Of a DNA stretch of 64,000 nt, positions 49,271 to 61,745 are shown in pieces (position 1 is the stretch's first letter; each line of letters begins with the position of its first letter). The translations under genes and the position numbers were made by a program. Below the pieces are notes generated by a model. That model saw only the letters and a program-made list of their open reading frames with translations, made no database searches and was not told the origin of the DNA. The stretch spans positions 4,471,501 to 4,535,500 of the forward strand of contig NC_045142.1 of NCBI RefSeq assembly GCF_008831285.2, written 5' to 3'. This stretch comes from Nymphaea colorata (lineage: Eukaryota > Streptophyta > Magnoliopsida > Nymphaeales > Nymphaeaceae).

Positions 49271-50586
49271 AGCTGTCCCTAGTTCTCATCCTTTTTATTC
49301 AACACCCTTGCCTTGTAGACTGATGTTGTGAATTGTGGAAGTTGGCAACCTGCCCAGCTAGTTCATTGATGGGCATCACAGGTGGGAGAGATGAAAGTTG
49401 AGATATCAATTTTGTACCGTGATCAGTAGTAAATGTACTGAAATTGAGTTGCTGGCAAAGTGATGGAAAAGAAAAATAATAGTTAGGTTTCTTGGCTAAA
49501 AATGAGTGCACGTATGCGGGGCGAGATGGTATTTTGAACATATTGTTATCTTGATTGCCAATGAGGTGAAATACTTTTCCTACCAAATTTTGGTCTGCTG
49601 TCTGGGCTTGTCAAATGGGTAGCATATATGCATTACCTACCATTTCCACTTTTTAATTCGTAGGGCCCTTTTTTTCTGTTTTTTCATGACCCAGTTTCTC
49701 TCTCTATCCTGTGACTTGCTTTATTTATGCAAATATTTTTCTGGTGATTGTTGGTCACGTTCTTGGAATTTTGGCCATCCATGTACTCTAGTTGATGCAG
49801 ATTATTACTTAAATCCGTCGGACTGGATTCTACCGTTGAAGGTCTCCTTTGCCGAGGACTCGAGGTACACGGCCGAGAAAGTCCAGTCCGCTTTCACCAT
49901 CTATTAAGCGTGAACAGTACGGGACGTTGGATTTGTCTGTTCTGTTCGCTATTATCCGCTGGGCAAATGTTATTCGGTGAGGGGCGGCTGTTTGATTGCT
50001 GTCCGTTGGGACAGTACGGACTGTCCTGTACCACTAGACAGAGGGTTCTCCTCCGTCTGTTAGAGGCCATCTAGATTTAGTTGCTGTCTGTGGAACAGGA
50101 TGGGCAGGACAGGACAGTCCTGTCCTAGTAGGCAGAGGCTTTCTTGATGAATGTAGGAACATAATTTTGTCTTTTCTGTCTGGTCTTTGCTTGGCACCGT
50201 ACATGTCCTGTGACTCTACATTTATCTGTTATATCTGTTGTTTGTTTTGTGTTCTGTTTGTTCTGTTTATTCCCTTCAACATTTGTGTTTTTCCAGATCT
50301 ATTTTGTCTGTTTGTCCATCGTTTGTGAATGAGAATACGCTGTTTGTCAATGTTGTCTGTTCAATCTATTGTTTGCTGTTGATATCATATAAAATCACAA
50401 TTATTCGTAACACATATCATACAATAACAGGGCATGATTACTACAAGACCTGTTATTTCATGCAAATATTAACAATATGATCTCCCAATGTTAAAAGTTA
50501 TTGGTAATTCACATTGATTTCTTAATGCATACTGGCATTGGGAATTTACGTTCGTGAATATATGTATATGTAAGAAAAATAGTGTT

Positions 50587-51348
50587 GTATGATACGTATG
50601 ATACGGGGTCGTATCGTATGATACGTATTGTATCTTTTACAAAATACGATACGATACATTTTATGTATTATAAATAAGGGTCTATCGTGTTTGTATCTTA
50701 CGATACGTACGATACTGTGTGATATGTCTCGTATCGTATGATATGAGCTGATTTCAAAAAAGGGAGGTTGGAATCCCTTTTTTCGTGTTTTTTTTTTATA
50801 AAAACCTGACTCTTCTTCATTTTTAACTTAGAGATTGTGTTGCTTTTGAGGGAAATCATCGATTTTCATTGTTATATCATCGATTTTCAAAATAAAGTCA
50901 TCAATTAAACCATGGATTTGTGTGTGGGTGGTTGATTTTCATTGGAAGGAAAGAGATTTTTTTTTAAATCGTGAAGATGAAAATGAAGAAGAAGATGAAG
51001 ATGAGGATGAGAATGAATATGATGAAGATTATGAATGAGAGTCGAGAGTGCTTTCTTTTTATATGTATTGACATTGAATATTTTTACAATTTCATTATCA
51101 TCTTGTAGCGTAATACAAATATCTAAAACTTGTTTTTTGATGTGGACTTTATGATTTATGAATCTATGTGTTTTTTATGAAGAACATATTATTCTTGATT
51201 TTTACTTATTTTTTATGAATTTATCGATTTTTTTTCTATTTTTTTCTGATTTATTAAATGAAAAACGATATGATTACGATACGTTACGATATTTTACGAT
51301 ACGGTGTATCTTAAAGTCAGACCGATACTTACAATATGCTTTTTACAA
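50587..51348. mobile_element. Possible decayed hAT-like element with GATACG subterminal repeats
   Basis: Many copies of GTATCGTATGATACG-like palindromic motifs cluster at 50587-50745 and again at 51265-51312, with about 500 bp between. Near the second cluster a plus-strand frame ends in an acidic tail (EDENEEEDEDEDENEYDEDY, stop at 51036-51038), a kind of C-terminus seen in plant hAT transposases. TGTTGTA near 50584 and TACAACA at 51342-51348 could be short inverted ends. No target duplication was found. Confidence 0.35.
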
Positions 51349-53441
51349 CATTGAAGAAAAATGATAGTTCTCTTATGTGCAAAATTTTAATTGATAAAAT
51401 ATTGTAATTTAGGTGACTAAGAATGCAAAATATTTGAATGCAAGACAACTAAAGTTCCTCTTCTGTAAAGCGATGCTATCTGAATGCAAGCCACACCATC
51501 ATGCAGGGCAGGCATCTGCTTGCGACCAGTCCTGTTTTCAACCACAGATTGCATCCTTCCAGGTCCTGGAGCTGTTACGCAGAATAGAATAAAGGAAATC
51601 CACACTGTTAGCCCAGATTTTGCGAACCTCGCCAGGAACATTTCTGACCTCACCCTCCAGCATAGCCTTGTTCCCCAGTGTACAGAGTTTCCAAACTACC
51701 ACGCGAAAGCAGGCCCTCCAGCATTTAGCCATCCATCCCCGCTTGAACCCAAGCTTTCATCTCGTTCAAGGATCCAGCTTCACCAAGTCTTTTCCTCCAG
51801 AACTTTCTGAGAATCTGAAGCATGGTAATGGTTTCATGAGCTGATAAATGGGGGGACTTGTTCCTGATCACGTCGTCTACAATAGCCTGGTTGACGATCA
51901 AGTTAAGCAAATGACTTTAAAAATGCATTTGAGTTGCATCTTAGAACGACAAAAGATGGAATTCAAACTTAAATGGAGTGACACATACGAGTTCTGCAGG
52001 TTGTGGTGGACAGTTCCTTACTTTGTTGTAAAAGTACTTGCATAGAGCTTTCACACAACTTGTTTGTATTAATAGCTAACAGTTCATACAAAGCATGCAT
52101 GTATTTTGTTTTTTATCGCTTTTTGTTAAATGTAAAGAAAAGCTGCTGGAAGTGTTGAAGACACACAAACAAATCTAAACCGTGCCATTTTGTACCCAAA
52201 GTTTGTCCATGGCCGTAACTCTCACAAGGCATCCCATCCTTAACATGCATGCCAAGAAACACGTGCACGCCTCAATGGTATAGCGTAGCTGGTTGGGTTA
52301 GGGGTCTGTCAAAAAGGTAAATTTTGTTGACATAAGCCTTGGCCGCCACTTAGATTTTAAAACTTCAAAAATTTATATGCAAATTTCAAAAATTTAGTTT
52401 AACATATATAAAAAATTTGAAAATTTTTATTTTGGCCCTTGTTAAAATTTTGAAACTATAGTTCAGCCTCTTGGACTAAAAGTTACTGGCTCTACCTATA
52501 ATGCCATTTACCTTTCATTTTTCCAACCTTACCTTCGCGAGTGCCTGTCTTAGTGCTGTAAATGAACAAACAAGATATCAACAGTCCTTTAGTTTTCAGT
52601 TTTCATGTCAACCTATGAACTATTTCCTTCATCTTCATTCTTTTGCCGGCAAATATATAATGCATGAACTGTCAATGGTATGGTCAAGTTGCTTCTTGTC
52701 TTCCTGTGATTCTGGTTGTCTATAAATCTAATGCACTTAACAAGCGGTTGTCCAACCGGTCGTTTTGCTAATAAAAGGTTGTGAAAAGGATGTTATACAT
52801 CATTTAGCTACACAGTCTATAGATCCCTTTTCAGGAATAACCTCAAGAATATCTTCTGTAGTGCACAAACTACGAGTACCAATGGAAGCTCTGTCTACCA
52901 TCCGGAGGAAAAACTGAAAAAGGTCAGAGATCGGCCCTCCGGGCACATCCTTTGGTCTAACTGAGTGATTTCCTAGCCTTCAGACGGCATGCTAATCACA
53001 GGCATAATTAGTTATTTTCCCCTTAATTTGTTTTTATTAAGAGATGCTAATCTCAACTGGTAGACATAATTCTTGCAACTTAACTGGCCATTTGGAGGAC
53101 ATCCTCATTAGTTTCCTAAATTCTAGCTTTATGAAACCAGGTTTCTTTAATGAATTTCAAAAACTTGGTTTGTTTATTTGGGCAACATACCAAAATCCTG
53201 GTTTTTGAGAATAAGTTGAGGGCGGTCCCATTTTTCACTTGCTTTTAGGTTTTGACAAAACTGTATTTTCCTTGAACTCAGTTTTGTTTTGATGACACTT
53301 AAACATCATAAAAACCTGCTTTTGGGGTGTCATCCAAACACTCCCCAAATGTATCAATACTTTGTTAAATTCAATTTCAAACTGTCTCATGGGTGTTGGC
53401 ATGAGTGCTAATTGCGGATACTGTTACTATTCATTTTCAAA

Positions 53442-53446
<5 letters not shown>

Positions 53447-53480
<34 letters not shown>
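53447..53480. repeat. (TA)n microsatellite
   Basis: About 17 TA units. Confidence 0.95.
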
Positions 53481-53485
<5 letters not shown>

Positions 53486-54542
53486 AGACTGCTGTGTCCC
53501 AGACATGTCCTCTAGGTGCACCACCTCCGGTCTTCAACCTTTTAGAAGTGTCCATATTACATATTTGTCAAGGTTACGATGTGGCGGCCATCACTCTTGC
53601 TGGAAGCTAAGAAGCATGAGCAAACTCAGTCGCTGCTACCTGAAGCAAATTGTCTCCTCAGCCCCTTCCTGCCATTAGGTGAATCGCTGGAAGGCAGCTC
53701 CTGGAAAGGAGGACTCATTCTGTGAGCGAGTAATCAGTTCTGTATTTTTGTGGTGTCTTCTTTTCTGATCTATTCTCGTCGCACAGATTTCTAATCTTAT
53801 TGAGACAAAATAGAATCCGTTAGGTGTTAGATCTGAGAGCTGAGATCTGAAGCTGCATTGAAAGGCTGGATTAGATCACTGTGGGTCTTAGATCCAAGGT
53901 AAAGCAAACACACCCTTATAGATTTGGATTTTGAGTCTTTTGATATGCTTAGGATCCATATGGCAAACATATAACAGTATGTAATTATTCAATGAATATA
54001 ACCCAAAAATTAGAGCTGATTCATGGAACACTTTAAAAAGTATTTATGAATCGGTGCTAATTTTTTTGAAGTAGATTCATGGGACAGTTACAACTACAAA
54101 TTGTTCCGTTTGCTAAACAGGCCCTTAGAGTTCATTGCTAGGACCACATTTGATGGGGAGATAAACACATTTGACATGTGACACGACAGATCATATTATT
54201 TTCATCAAGTCTTCCTAAAGTTATTATGTCAGAATAACAACTTGTGGGGATTAGCCATTCTTATTATTGGATGTTCTGAAGAGGGGAAAAAGTAGTTGCT
54301 TTTTGAAGTCTATGCACCCATTATAAATCTTATTCGATCAAACAAGAGAAATCGTTCTAATATGCAAGGATCTGGTCACAAGAAAATGCAAGAACTATCA
54401 TACAGTGGCGGTGCAAATGTGTCCAAATATTGCATTGTCTTGATCAAGGATCCTGGGCACAACTGTTGTGGATTCCTCTTCTCTTGGCAAGTTAGATGTA
54501 ATCCTCCGTGATCCAGTGGTGGGGACAAAAAATTTTCCGAGT

Positions 54543-54822
54543 TCAGTTGTGAGTTCTAAGCTGTGGGAAAAGAGCTAATGAGTGAGTCCAATCTCTGAAA
54601 AAGTCCTGGAATTGTTGAAGCTTCTGAAGGTCAGATAAGTCTACAGGATTTGCGAGGCCATGTAGCGTGACCATGCAATTCTCATTAGTCCTGACCTTCT
54701 CCAGGTCGTACGCCTGAAACAACGTGGAAATGCTTTGAGATAGATATGTTTATGGCTTTCTCTTCCTCGGACTTCTTGGCAAGTTCGGAAGCTTTGGTGA
54801 GAGAAGTCAAACTGTCTTCATA
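54543..54822 (-). pseudogene. Unidentified protein-coding fragment
   Basis: On the minus strand, after a long T-run and CAG that resemble a splice acceptor, the frame reads LTSLTKASELAKKSEEEK and ISKHFHVVS. A one-step frame change at TTTCAG then gives 58 open codons beginning FQAYDLEKVRTNENC and including LANPVDLSDLQKLQQF, ending TGA at 54543-54545. The composition is protein-like, but I do not recognise the family. The frame change could be a second acceptor site (TTGTTTCAG) or a frameshift in a dead copy. Confidence 0.3.
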
Positions 54823-55201
54823 AAAAAAAAAAAAAAATCGGTCATTAGTCCTGAGTCCTCTTAAAAGATTTAGCCTGTATGAATCGTTATTGGCTTCTAA
54901 AAGCATACTAAAATTTTTGACAACGCTAGTGCCTCAATCCTATTCAAGGGGTGCCCTCTCTCTTGAGAAAAGGTGGATTAAGTAGTTAGTCGTATAATTA
55001 AAATCCACTTGTGATGAACAACTTTAGTTTCACGTTAACTCCAAATCACGTTAGTTACAACTGAGAAGAAGATAACTTCTCCCACGTAGGGTTTTATGGT
55101 CGTTTAGCAGGTGTAACGAAATTTGTGCAACACGTATAATGTTGCCTTCAACCACACAAAAGACTTTCAGGTCAAGCATCTCCTTATAAAGCATTTGTAT
55201 A

Positions 55202-55639
55202 TAGGGGTGACAATATGTCTGATTTGGATCAGATATATGACTGAACCATTACTAAAATATCGAACATGAAAATAAATCAGTATTCGATTAAGAAATCAGG
55301 TTTAATAAATGACATCCAATTGGACTCAGATTCAAATATATATAAATGTCCAATTGGATTCAGATCAAATTTAGTATTAAACAAATGTAGATCCTACAGC
55401 CAATGCCCTTACATTTTGAAAATAAGTTAAATTCAGTTCAAAATTCAGATTTAGAATCAGTTGTAAATGTAGAAATAGGGTTCAGATTGGATTCAGATTA
55501 TAAAATCAGATTTCGAATAATATAACTTCTTTTCAATTTGTATTTGAATTTGAATTCCAATCAGAATATGTGAATATCCAAGAAAAGTAGGTATGGTTAA
55601 GAGTATATCAAATTCAAATCTAATTAATTGACATCCTTA
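55202..55639. mobile_element. hAT-type MITE with perfect 8-bp target duplication
   Basis: The element begins TAGGGGTGACAAT and ends ATTGACATCCTTA, which read on the other strand is TAAGGATGTCAAT, an imperfect terminal inverted repeat. It is flanked on both sides by TTTGTATA (55194-55201 and 55640-55647), the 8-bp duplication expected for hAT. The 438-bp body is AT-rich with many GATTCAGATT-like blocks and no coding frame. A second, older copy lies at 8381-8797. Confidence 0.88.
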
Positions 55640-55647
55640 TTTGTATA

Positions 55648-57208
55648 TCATAAGAATTCCTCCAACTATTGGCGCCAAAGAAATGTTGGTAAAGCTGTGT
55701 GAAATGTTAGCAAAAGCTTTCTGCGGCGACTTTTTGGTGCGGTGAAAAATGCCACTGAAGTGTCGTACCATTAATACTTTACTAACAAAATGTGCATGTG
55801 CCAGTGAAAATTTGCCATTAGTGGCATAAAAAAGCATAAGAAGGCCGGCCGACCATCAATAATGCTACGGAAATAGTGCCACTGGTGACCTAATAAGCCG
55901 AGCAATTAGTTGCACGACAGCAGAACCGCAGCAATTGCCTGAGTCAGAGTGAACACAAGTGATGTGTTGGTGCATGCACCACTGCCTCATCACTGACTAG
56001 TGGCAAAAATCCTTTTTACTTTTTTTTTTCTTTTTTTTTTTCTGGTTTTTGGTGCGAATGAATAGTGCAGTTTTTGTCGCAGCCCTGCATTCACCGTTTA
56101 CAGTTTAGAAAAACAGTACCCATGTGAACAACCGAACTTTCACTAGCCCACTAGTTTAGCCGCTACATTGTGCCTCTCAGACGGTTCAAAATAAGGGCGC
56201 CTTATGAAGAACAAAGAAAATTATGAAATCCCAAGTGGCCGTTTTTCCTCCTTAAGTGCTAAGCATTCATAATTAGTGGAATCCATTTATCTCTCTTATC
56301 TTTAATCTTGTCAGACCTTTCAAGTAACAAGCTTACTTTGCATAATGTTTGTTTTTACCCAGCAGCCTAAGTGGAAGCTTTTCCAAGGAATAAAAGCTGC
56401 TTTCCCTATGAAATCCTCATGTTGTTACTTCATCGGATGAACCACACCTCTCAAAAGGTACAATACCATATAAATAATTTGCCAAAAACATCTTCAAGAA
56501 TCGCAGACAGCATGATTATTTTCCTTTGAACAGGAAATCTGAAATGGTGAAAGTTGGGCCATCCTAGAAGAATTGGAACCTCATTCTTGGCTTTTCAGCT
56601 TTAGCTATGGCATCTTGCCAACTTTTATTTTTGTTATTAATATTTCTGTGTCCCGATCAGTTTTGCTGGTAGATTGCTTGATGAGGTATAATAAATTTGA
56701 AGTGGGGGATGGTGAGGTTTTCTTTTCTCCTTTTTTTTTTTTTTTTTTTTGATGCCCTTTGATGAAGCACTTAAGTGGCATTACTTTATATGAACAATTT
56801 GCCCTAGGCAAGTTAAAGTACCACTCTACTAGGGAAGCTTCTGTCATATCTGTTCTCTTGGCTAACTTGGTCTTTGCAAGTAGTTAGAAGACCCTTCCAT
56901 TTGGCGTATTCAAAACAACGTGCTTCACTTGTTTTGGAAGTTACCATTTTCCCAGTAAAAAAATTTCTGCCTAACTTTTTAATGCTTTTCTAATGTAAGG
57001 TTTTGGCAGGGGTACGGGTTTTATAACATTGTTTATAGTGTGAGGGCACATACGTAAGAGAGAGAAAGAGAGAGCATAATAAACTACATGTACGATATGA
57101 CTATTATTCTTTTTTAATTGAAAGCGAAGAAAAGCCAGACCTGCCGGCACTGGTTTGACCCATTGTACGCAAACTTGTTACATTTTTCAAATATGTTCAT
57201 TTGATAAC

Positions 57209-57210
<2 letters not shown>
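55648..57210. other. Intergenic, no gene seen
   Basis: Mixed AT-rich sequence with T-runs near 56,020-56,040 and 56,730-56,750. Only short overlapping frames without recognisable domains. Confidence 0.45.

Positions 57211-57276
<66 letters not shown>
57211..57276. repeat. Compound (TA)n(GA)n microsatellite
   Basis: About 18 TA units are followed directly by about 15 GA units; the sequence then enters cassette copy 1. Confidence 0.95.
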
Positions 57277-57278
<2 letters not shown>

Positions 57279-57285
<7 letters not shown>

Positions 57286-57370
57286 CCCTGACATAACCCC
57301 CGGAGCTCCCCTTAAGCGAAAAAAATGGACAACATAAGTATCTCATCTGCTTTTAGCTGGACGGTTCTTG

Positions 57371-57423
<53 letters not shown>

Positions 57424-57516
57424 GAGAGTGCCCTGACATAAACCCCGGAGCTCCCCGTCAGCGAAAAAAATGAAAAACATAAGTATCTCATCTGTTTTTA
57501 GCTGGACTGTTCTTGT
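57279..57516. repeat. Duplicated ~93-bp cassette bounded by microsatellites
   Basis: Copy 1 (about 57279-57372) and copy 2 (about 57423-57516) both start GGAGAGTGCCCTGACATAA, pass through CCGGAGCTCCCC, AAGTATCTCATCTG and TTTTAGCTGGAC, and end GTTCTTGT. They differ at fewer than ten positions. A (TA)n tract (57373-57419) separates them, and compound TA/GA and CT/TA tracts flank the pair. Confidence 0.9.

Positions 57517-57565
<49 letters not shown>
57517..57565. repeat. Compound (CT)n(TA)n microsatellite
   Basis: About 11 CT units followed by about 13 TA units. Confidence 0.95.
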
Positions 57566-57572
<7 letters not shown>

Positions 57573-58063
57573 AGAGTTGTGTATTTTCCCGTCCTTTGGT
57601 TTGAATAAAATTATCCAGCCTCTTGAAGCATACAGCTTGATGCATTAAGTACATATTAAATAACAATATATGAAAGGGTCGTGATTGAATGAAGTTGAAG
57701 ATGGCAAAGAATTTCAACTCTTCTATTATGGCTACTTACTCTCTCAAAATTAAACCGGTCGTAACGAGAAGTTTGTGCGATGAAATTTAGTAAAAATTAG
57801 TTGCTTTATTAAGCTAACTACAAGAGCCTAAAGTGTATGAAATGGAGATCAGCTGCCTCTCTATCTTACGAAGTCATCCAGCTGATGGGAGCTCCCGTTG
57901 TTTTCGGGTGCAACTTTGATATAACCGTTTATGGTGGGAAACTTAGACATAACCAAAAACTTGATAAAACTTGTCGAGAAACTGAATATTCGTGACATGA
58001 TTTGATTTTATTTTCATGAAAAATTATTAAAACTACTAGGGTAGGCTTAAGATGGGACTGACG

Positions 58064-58170
<107 letters not shown>

Positions 58171-58360
58171 CGAAAGCAGCAGGTGCATCTCTGCAGGTTT
58201 TTTTTAAATAATCCATATGTATTTTTATGAGAAAACAAGCCATCTCTCTCTCTCTCTGTGGACAAGGCTGAAAGATGAAAGGAACTAAGGAAGGAAAGTA
58301 AAATTCGTGAAAGAGTAAGGATATATATATGTACTTGGATGTTTCAGATTCTACAAGAGA

Positions 58361-59434
58361 TCATCCTCTGCACAACCCAGGCCTTTCCTTGGTTTCGCTG
58401 GCCGCCACTCTTGAAGCAGCAGTCAAACTAAAGAATCCAACCTCACTGGCGCTCCGCCTTGGACACAACAACTGCGTTTGTTTACAGTAAGCTATGGCTC
58501 CTTGTATCGAACGCTCAACATCAGAATTAACGCTGCTGCTCCTCTTCAGTAAATGCAAGCCATTATACCCGTCTGTCTCCCCAGTTAAGGACAATAAAGA
58601 AGGAGACGACAATGAATTAACTCCAGAGAATGACAACGCCTTAATGGCACCTGAGAAAGACTTCCTGTGGCCTGCATCTTCCTTTATTGGTGCTTTTCTG
58701 CTCTCTCTCTGCATCTCCTCAAATGGGTTTCTTTTAGTCACTTTGGTGCACTTGTTCTTCAAGCAATCCTTCATCGCCTTTTCTGCAGAAGTATCGACCC
58801 GAAACAGACTTTCTTTCCTGCACTTTGAGTTATTTTTAACTGCTGCGGTACATTGGCCTTCAGAACACCCGGACTTACCAAAAAGAGATCTAAGATACGC
58901 CTTCGAAGCCTTCAGCTTGCCGCCAAAAGCCAACTGCTTGATCAGCTTCAGTTTCTTGCACCATGCTTTCTTGGCACAAGAGGAGGAAGAAGTCACATCA
59001 GCACCATCGGCGGTGCTACCAAGGTTCATGGTGCAGTCGTGGAAATACTCATCTGAGTTCAGTTCTCCACTGACTTGGCAAAACTGAAATGGGGTCACAC
59101 TGCATGACTCATATGGAGTGGCACCCTGAGAGGAAAGTGGGGATGTCTTCTCCTGATCACAGGAATGCAGGAGCTTCCTCACCATCTGAATCCTCGGTGG
59201 GAGATGGAGAGGAAGCAGCTTGCCCTTATAGAAGAGCTCATCAGCAGGTGAAGTGAGTGAATCCTTCTCTTGGACAGACATGTTGAATTCAAAATCCGGA
59301 GAGGAGTTGATGGAGTAACAGAGGAAGGTGGTGGAGTGGACTTCCATGTCTATGTAATCCTCATCAATGAAGGAAGTGTTGAGGTCATCACATGGCTCTA
59401 GATTTGAATGTGATCCCCTGCTTGAGGGATGCAT
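58361..59434 (-). CDS. MAKR-like membrane-associated kinase regulator
   Basis: A single-exon frame of 357 residues. Features typical of the plant MAKR/BKI1 family occur in order: DEDYIDMEV (24-32), a PDFEFNMS block (46-53), ADELFYKGKLLPLHLPPR (64-81), a strongly basic segment (CAKKAWCKKLKLIKQL, 153-168, followed by more Lys) that would bind acidic membrane lipids, Ser-rich low-complexity stretches, and near the C-terminus DVERSIQGAIAYCKQTQ (305-321), resembling the receptor-kinase-binding motif of BKI1/MAKR proteins. Family members sit at the plasma membrane and modulate leucine-rich-repeat receptor kinases such as BRI1; the partner here is unknown. I infer the start from the first ATG giving the conserved N-terminal motif; upstream short frames could be uORFs. 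A similar-sized frame on the opposite strand is a shadow. Which MAKR number it corresponds to I cannot say. Confidence 0.78.
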   Translation of the reverse strand: MHPSSRGSHSNLEPCDDLNTSFIDEDYIDMEVHSTTFLCYSINSSPDFEFNMSVQEKDSLTSPADELFYKGKLLPLHLPPRIQMVRKLLHSCDQEKTSPLSSQGATPYESCSVTPFQFCQVSGELNSDEYFHDCTMNLGSTADGADVTSSSSCAKKAWCKKLKLIKQLAFGGKLKASKAYLRSLFGKSGCSEGQCTAAVKNNSKCRKESLFRVDTSAEKAMKDCLKNKCTKVTKRNPFEEMQRESRKAPIKEDAGHRKSFSGAIKALSFSGVNSLSSPSLLSLTGETDGYNGLHLLKRSSSVNSDVERSIQGAIAYCKQTQLLCPRRSASEVGFFSLTAASRVAASETKERPGLCRG

Positions 59435-61737
59435 TCTGGTGCAGGTTGAACACTCTGGTGCTTGTGGTTATTTCTGGTAGGTATGAAAGGGAGGAGATGA
59501 GAGAGGCAGCTCTTTAAAGAAGAGAGAAGATGCCAAGAAGCCAAGAAATGTGAGAGTTCCCAATAGTGAAAAGATACGGAAAGAATAAAAAATTTTGTAG
59601 TGATGAACTGATAGCCCACCCCATTCATGTGTCCCATATCCTTCACAAATGCAAGTGGGTAGCATCGGTAACTCATGATTTCCAGGAAAACAAGAAATTC
59701 TGAGGGATTGCTCCAGATACCTGCCCGAAAAGTTAAGGGAGGAAAAGGAATTGCAATTTATGGCCTTTTCAGTTCATGTGTCGCATATGCTTCATCTATT
59801 TCTTTATGTAAATGCGAGTGGGTAGCATTGGTAACTCATGATTTCTGATTATATGAATGGAAATGTGTGCCGTTGATAACTCATACTTTCTTGTTCAGAG
59901 AGAGAGTGATGATTTCTGATTATATGAATAGAAGTGGGTGCCATTGCTAACTCACTTTTTTATTTAGAGAGAGAGTGTGTGAGAGAGAGAGAGAGAGAGC
60001 CGAAAGATTTTTTTTGAGCAGAAAGATGAGAGAGAGAGCAGAAAGACAGGTGGTGGAGGAAATTCTGGTTATGTTTATTGCTGAAGTGGGTGGAGTAGTT
60101 GTTTATGAGATAAAAGCAGAGCAGAATGAAGGAATGCTTACATCATATCTCTGGAGGTTGTGCCCTGCATTCACCTGCACGTGACCCCACAGAGCTTTAC
60201 AGTCTATAACCCATACCCTGAACGACAGACAGTAAGCCACTGTGAGAATTTTACCATCTTTGACAAGAAAAAGCAAAACTTATATTTAAGCGAACCCATT
60301 GTTTATTAGATCAAGCTGCAAAGTAAACCACGCGTCTAAGAGTGGCACTTCCAGGGAATGACAAAAAGAAATCATATTTAATCTGCCTAAGAGAAAGAAA
60401 ATACTACGAGTATGTGGATGACATGATTATAAATATCATGAGATTTTAACTTGTTGGCGCTTTTTACAGGTTCCGATGCAGGAGTTTCGAGAATTAAGAC
60501 CTGACAAAGTTCTTTTAGCCGAAACACACTTCTTCGTCTTGGCAAAAGGTATGGACTTAAGACCTTGAACAACTATCTGGACCAAGGCTGAGGATGATCT
60601 TTAGACCTTCAAAGTGCTCTATGCACATGCACAGGAAGTTGAATACGAAGCTGTTAATTTTGAAATAAGAGTAAGGAAAAGAATGAGTTTGTCTTAAAAT
60701 CGTAAATGGTAGGGAAAATCAGTGAATCAATCTATTAAAATCACAACTAAGAAATGATCGATGTGCCAACTGCGTACAAGTAGGAATGAATTTGAAAATA
60801 ACCCAAAAAAAGCCACTTGTTTCTTGTCCATGTCCAACAATAATAATAAAAGCTCTGAACACAAGGCCTCCGGTGATTTCATCACCTTCTTTTGGAATAT
60901 CTTGGGAAAAAAAATGAGAAAGAAAAATTGTTGCTCACATCTCATGTATGGCAGGGCTTTATTTTTCGTATTAAAGACTTTGAAAATCAATAAGCTCCTC
61001 CATATGACACCGTTAAAAGTTCCACTTACCTTGGAACTATGTTCGTCTATAATGTGATACTGACATGTATTTTCTAGGTATTTTTTAAAGTTAGTTTATA
61101 TTTTATATTATTTTATATATTTATTGACCTACACATGCTTTTTCGAGATTTTCCTAACAGAACTAGACTTTTTCAACGTATGGTAAACTCTTCCATTCAA
61201 AAAAAGGATTTCTGTGATGAAATCTCCTCTTTGATTGCATATATGAAGCTGCACCAGATTAGGCCAAAGAGACAGGCCCTGTGCCTTAAATTGTTAGCAT
61301 TCTTCAACTTGAAGGTCCTAACGCAACTTGTCTGAGAAGGTGTTTGTAGACTTTGTTGGTAATGAACCATCACTTTCAATCTGTATCAGAGGGATTGCAA
61401 TTCTTTGTAAATATCTGATTCCGCAATCTTCCAATAACTAAGAAGTTATTTCTCAACCCAATTTTAGGCTAAATTGGAAAGCATCAAAATGGCCTGTTCG
61501 TATAGGCTTAAACTCATATTGGAGACCTGACTTTATCATCACGTTTCATTACAAAACACTTAGTTTTATTATGATAACCAGGACTTTAACTGACCTCATT
61601 ACCACATTTGAAATGTTACTGTTCTGCAGACCCTAGAGCAAACTCTGGACTGAAGCAAGACTTGAAACAGGACAAGAATTTAGTTACACCAGGGGGCAAT
61701 GGACTACTATAGGTCCAGCAACCCTGATCTATTTTTA
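59435..61737. other. Upstream of MAKR-like gene and intergenic
   Basis: The first several hundred bases are probably the MAKR-like promoter and 5' UTR (minus strand). They contain GA-rich tracts at about 59966-60000 (CT-rich in the gene's sense) and two repeats of the phrase TAACTCATGATTTC. Beyond 60,200 the sequence is AT-rich with no supported gene. Confidence 0.45.
59966..60000. repeat. GA-rich microsatellite
   Basis: Imperfect (GA)n with a GTGTGTG interruption, about 530 bases upstream of the MAKR-like start codon. Confidence 0.85.
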
Positions 61738-61745
61738 GCTGCACC

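Larger units (their letters stand above)
49271..55201. other. Intergenic region with several repeats
   Basis: After the probable IBA57 3' UTR there is a stretch (49,900-50,130) with repeated GGACAGTACGGACTGTCC-like and GGACAGTCCTGTCC inverted motifs, the GATACG cluster described separately, a (TA)n run, and a short antisense protein-like fragment at 54,543-54,822. A SINE-like head (GGTATAGCGTAGCTGGTTGG) occurs near 52,276. I see no intact gene. Confidence 0.45.

Noticed and set aside
51417..51910. Overlapping frames suggesting a PPR gene (GGLVPDHVVYNSLVDD)
   Set aside because: One PPR-like phrase on the plus strand is followed by unrelated sequence, and frames on both strands are short; too little to call even a pseudogene.
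58494..59087. Plus-strand frame of 197 aa opposite the MAKR-like gene
   Set aside because: Lies entirely antisense to a longer frame that has conserved family motifs; no domain of its own.
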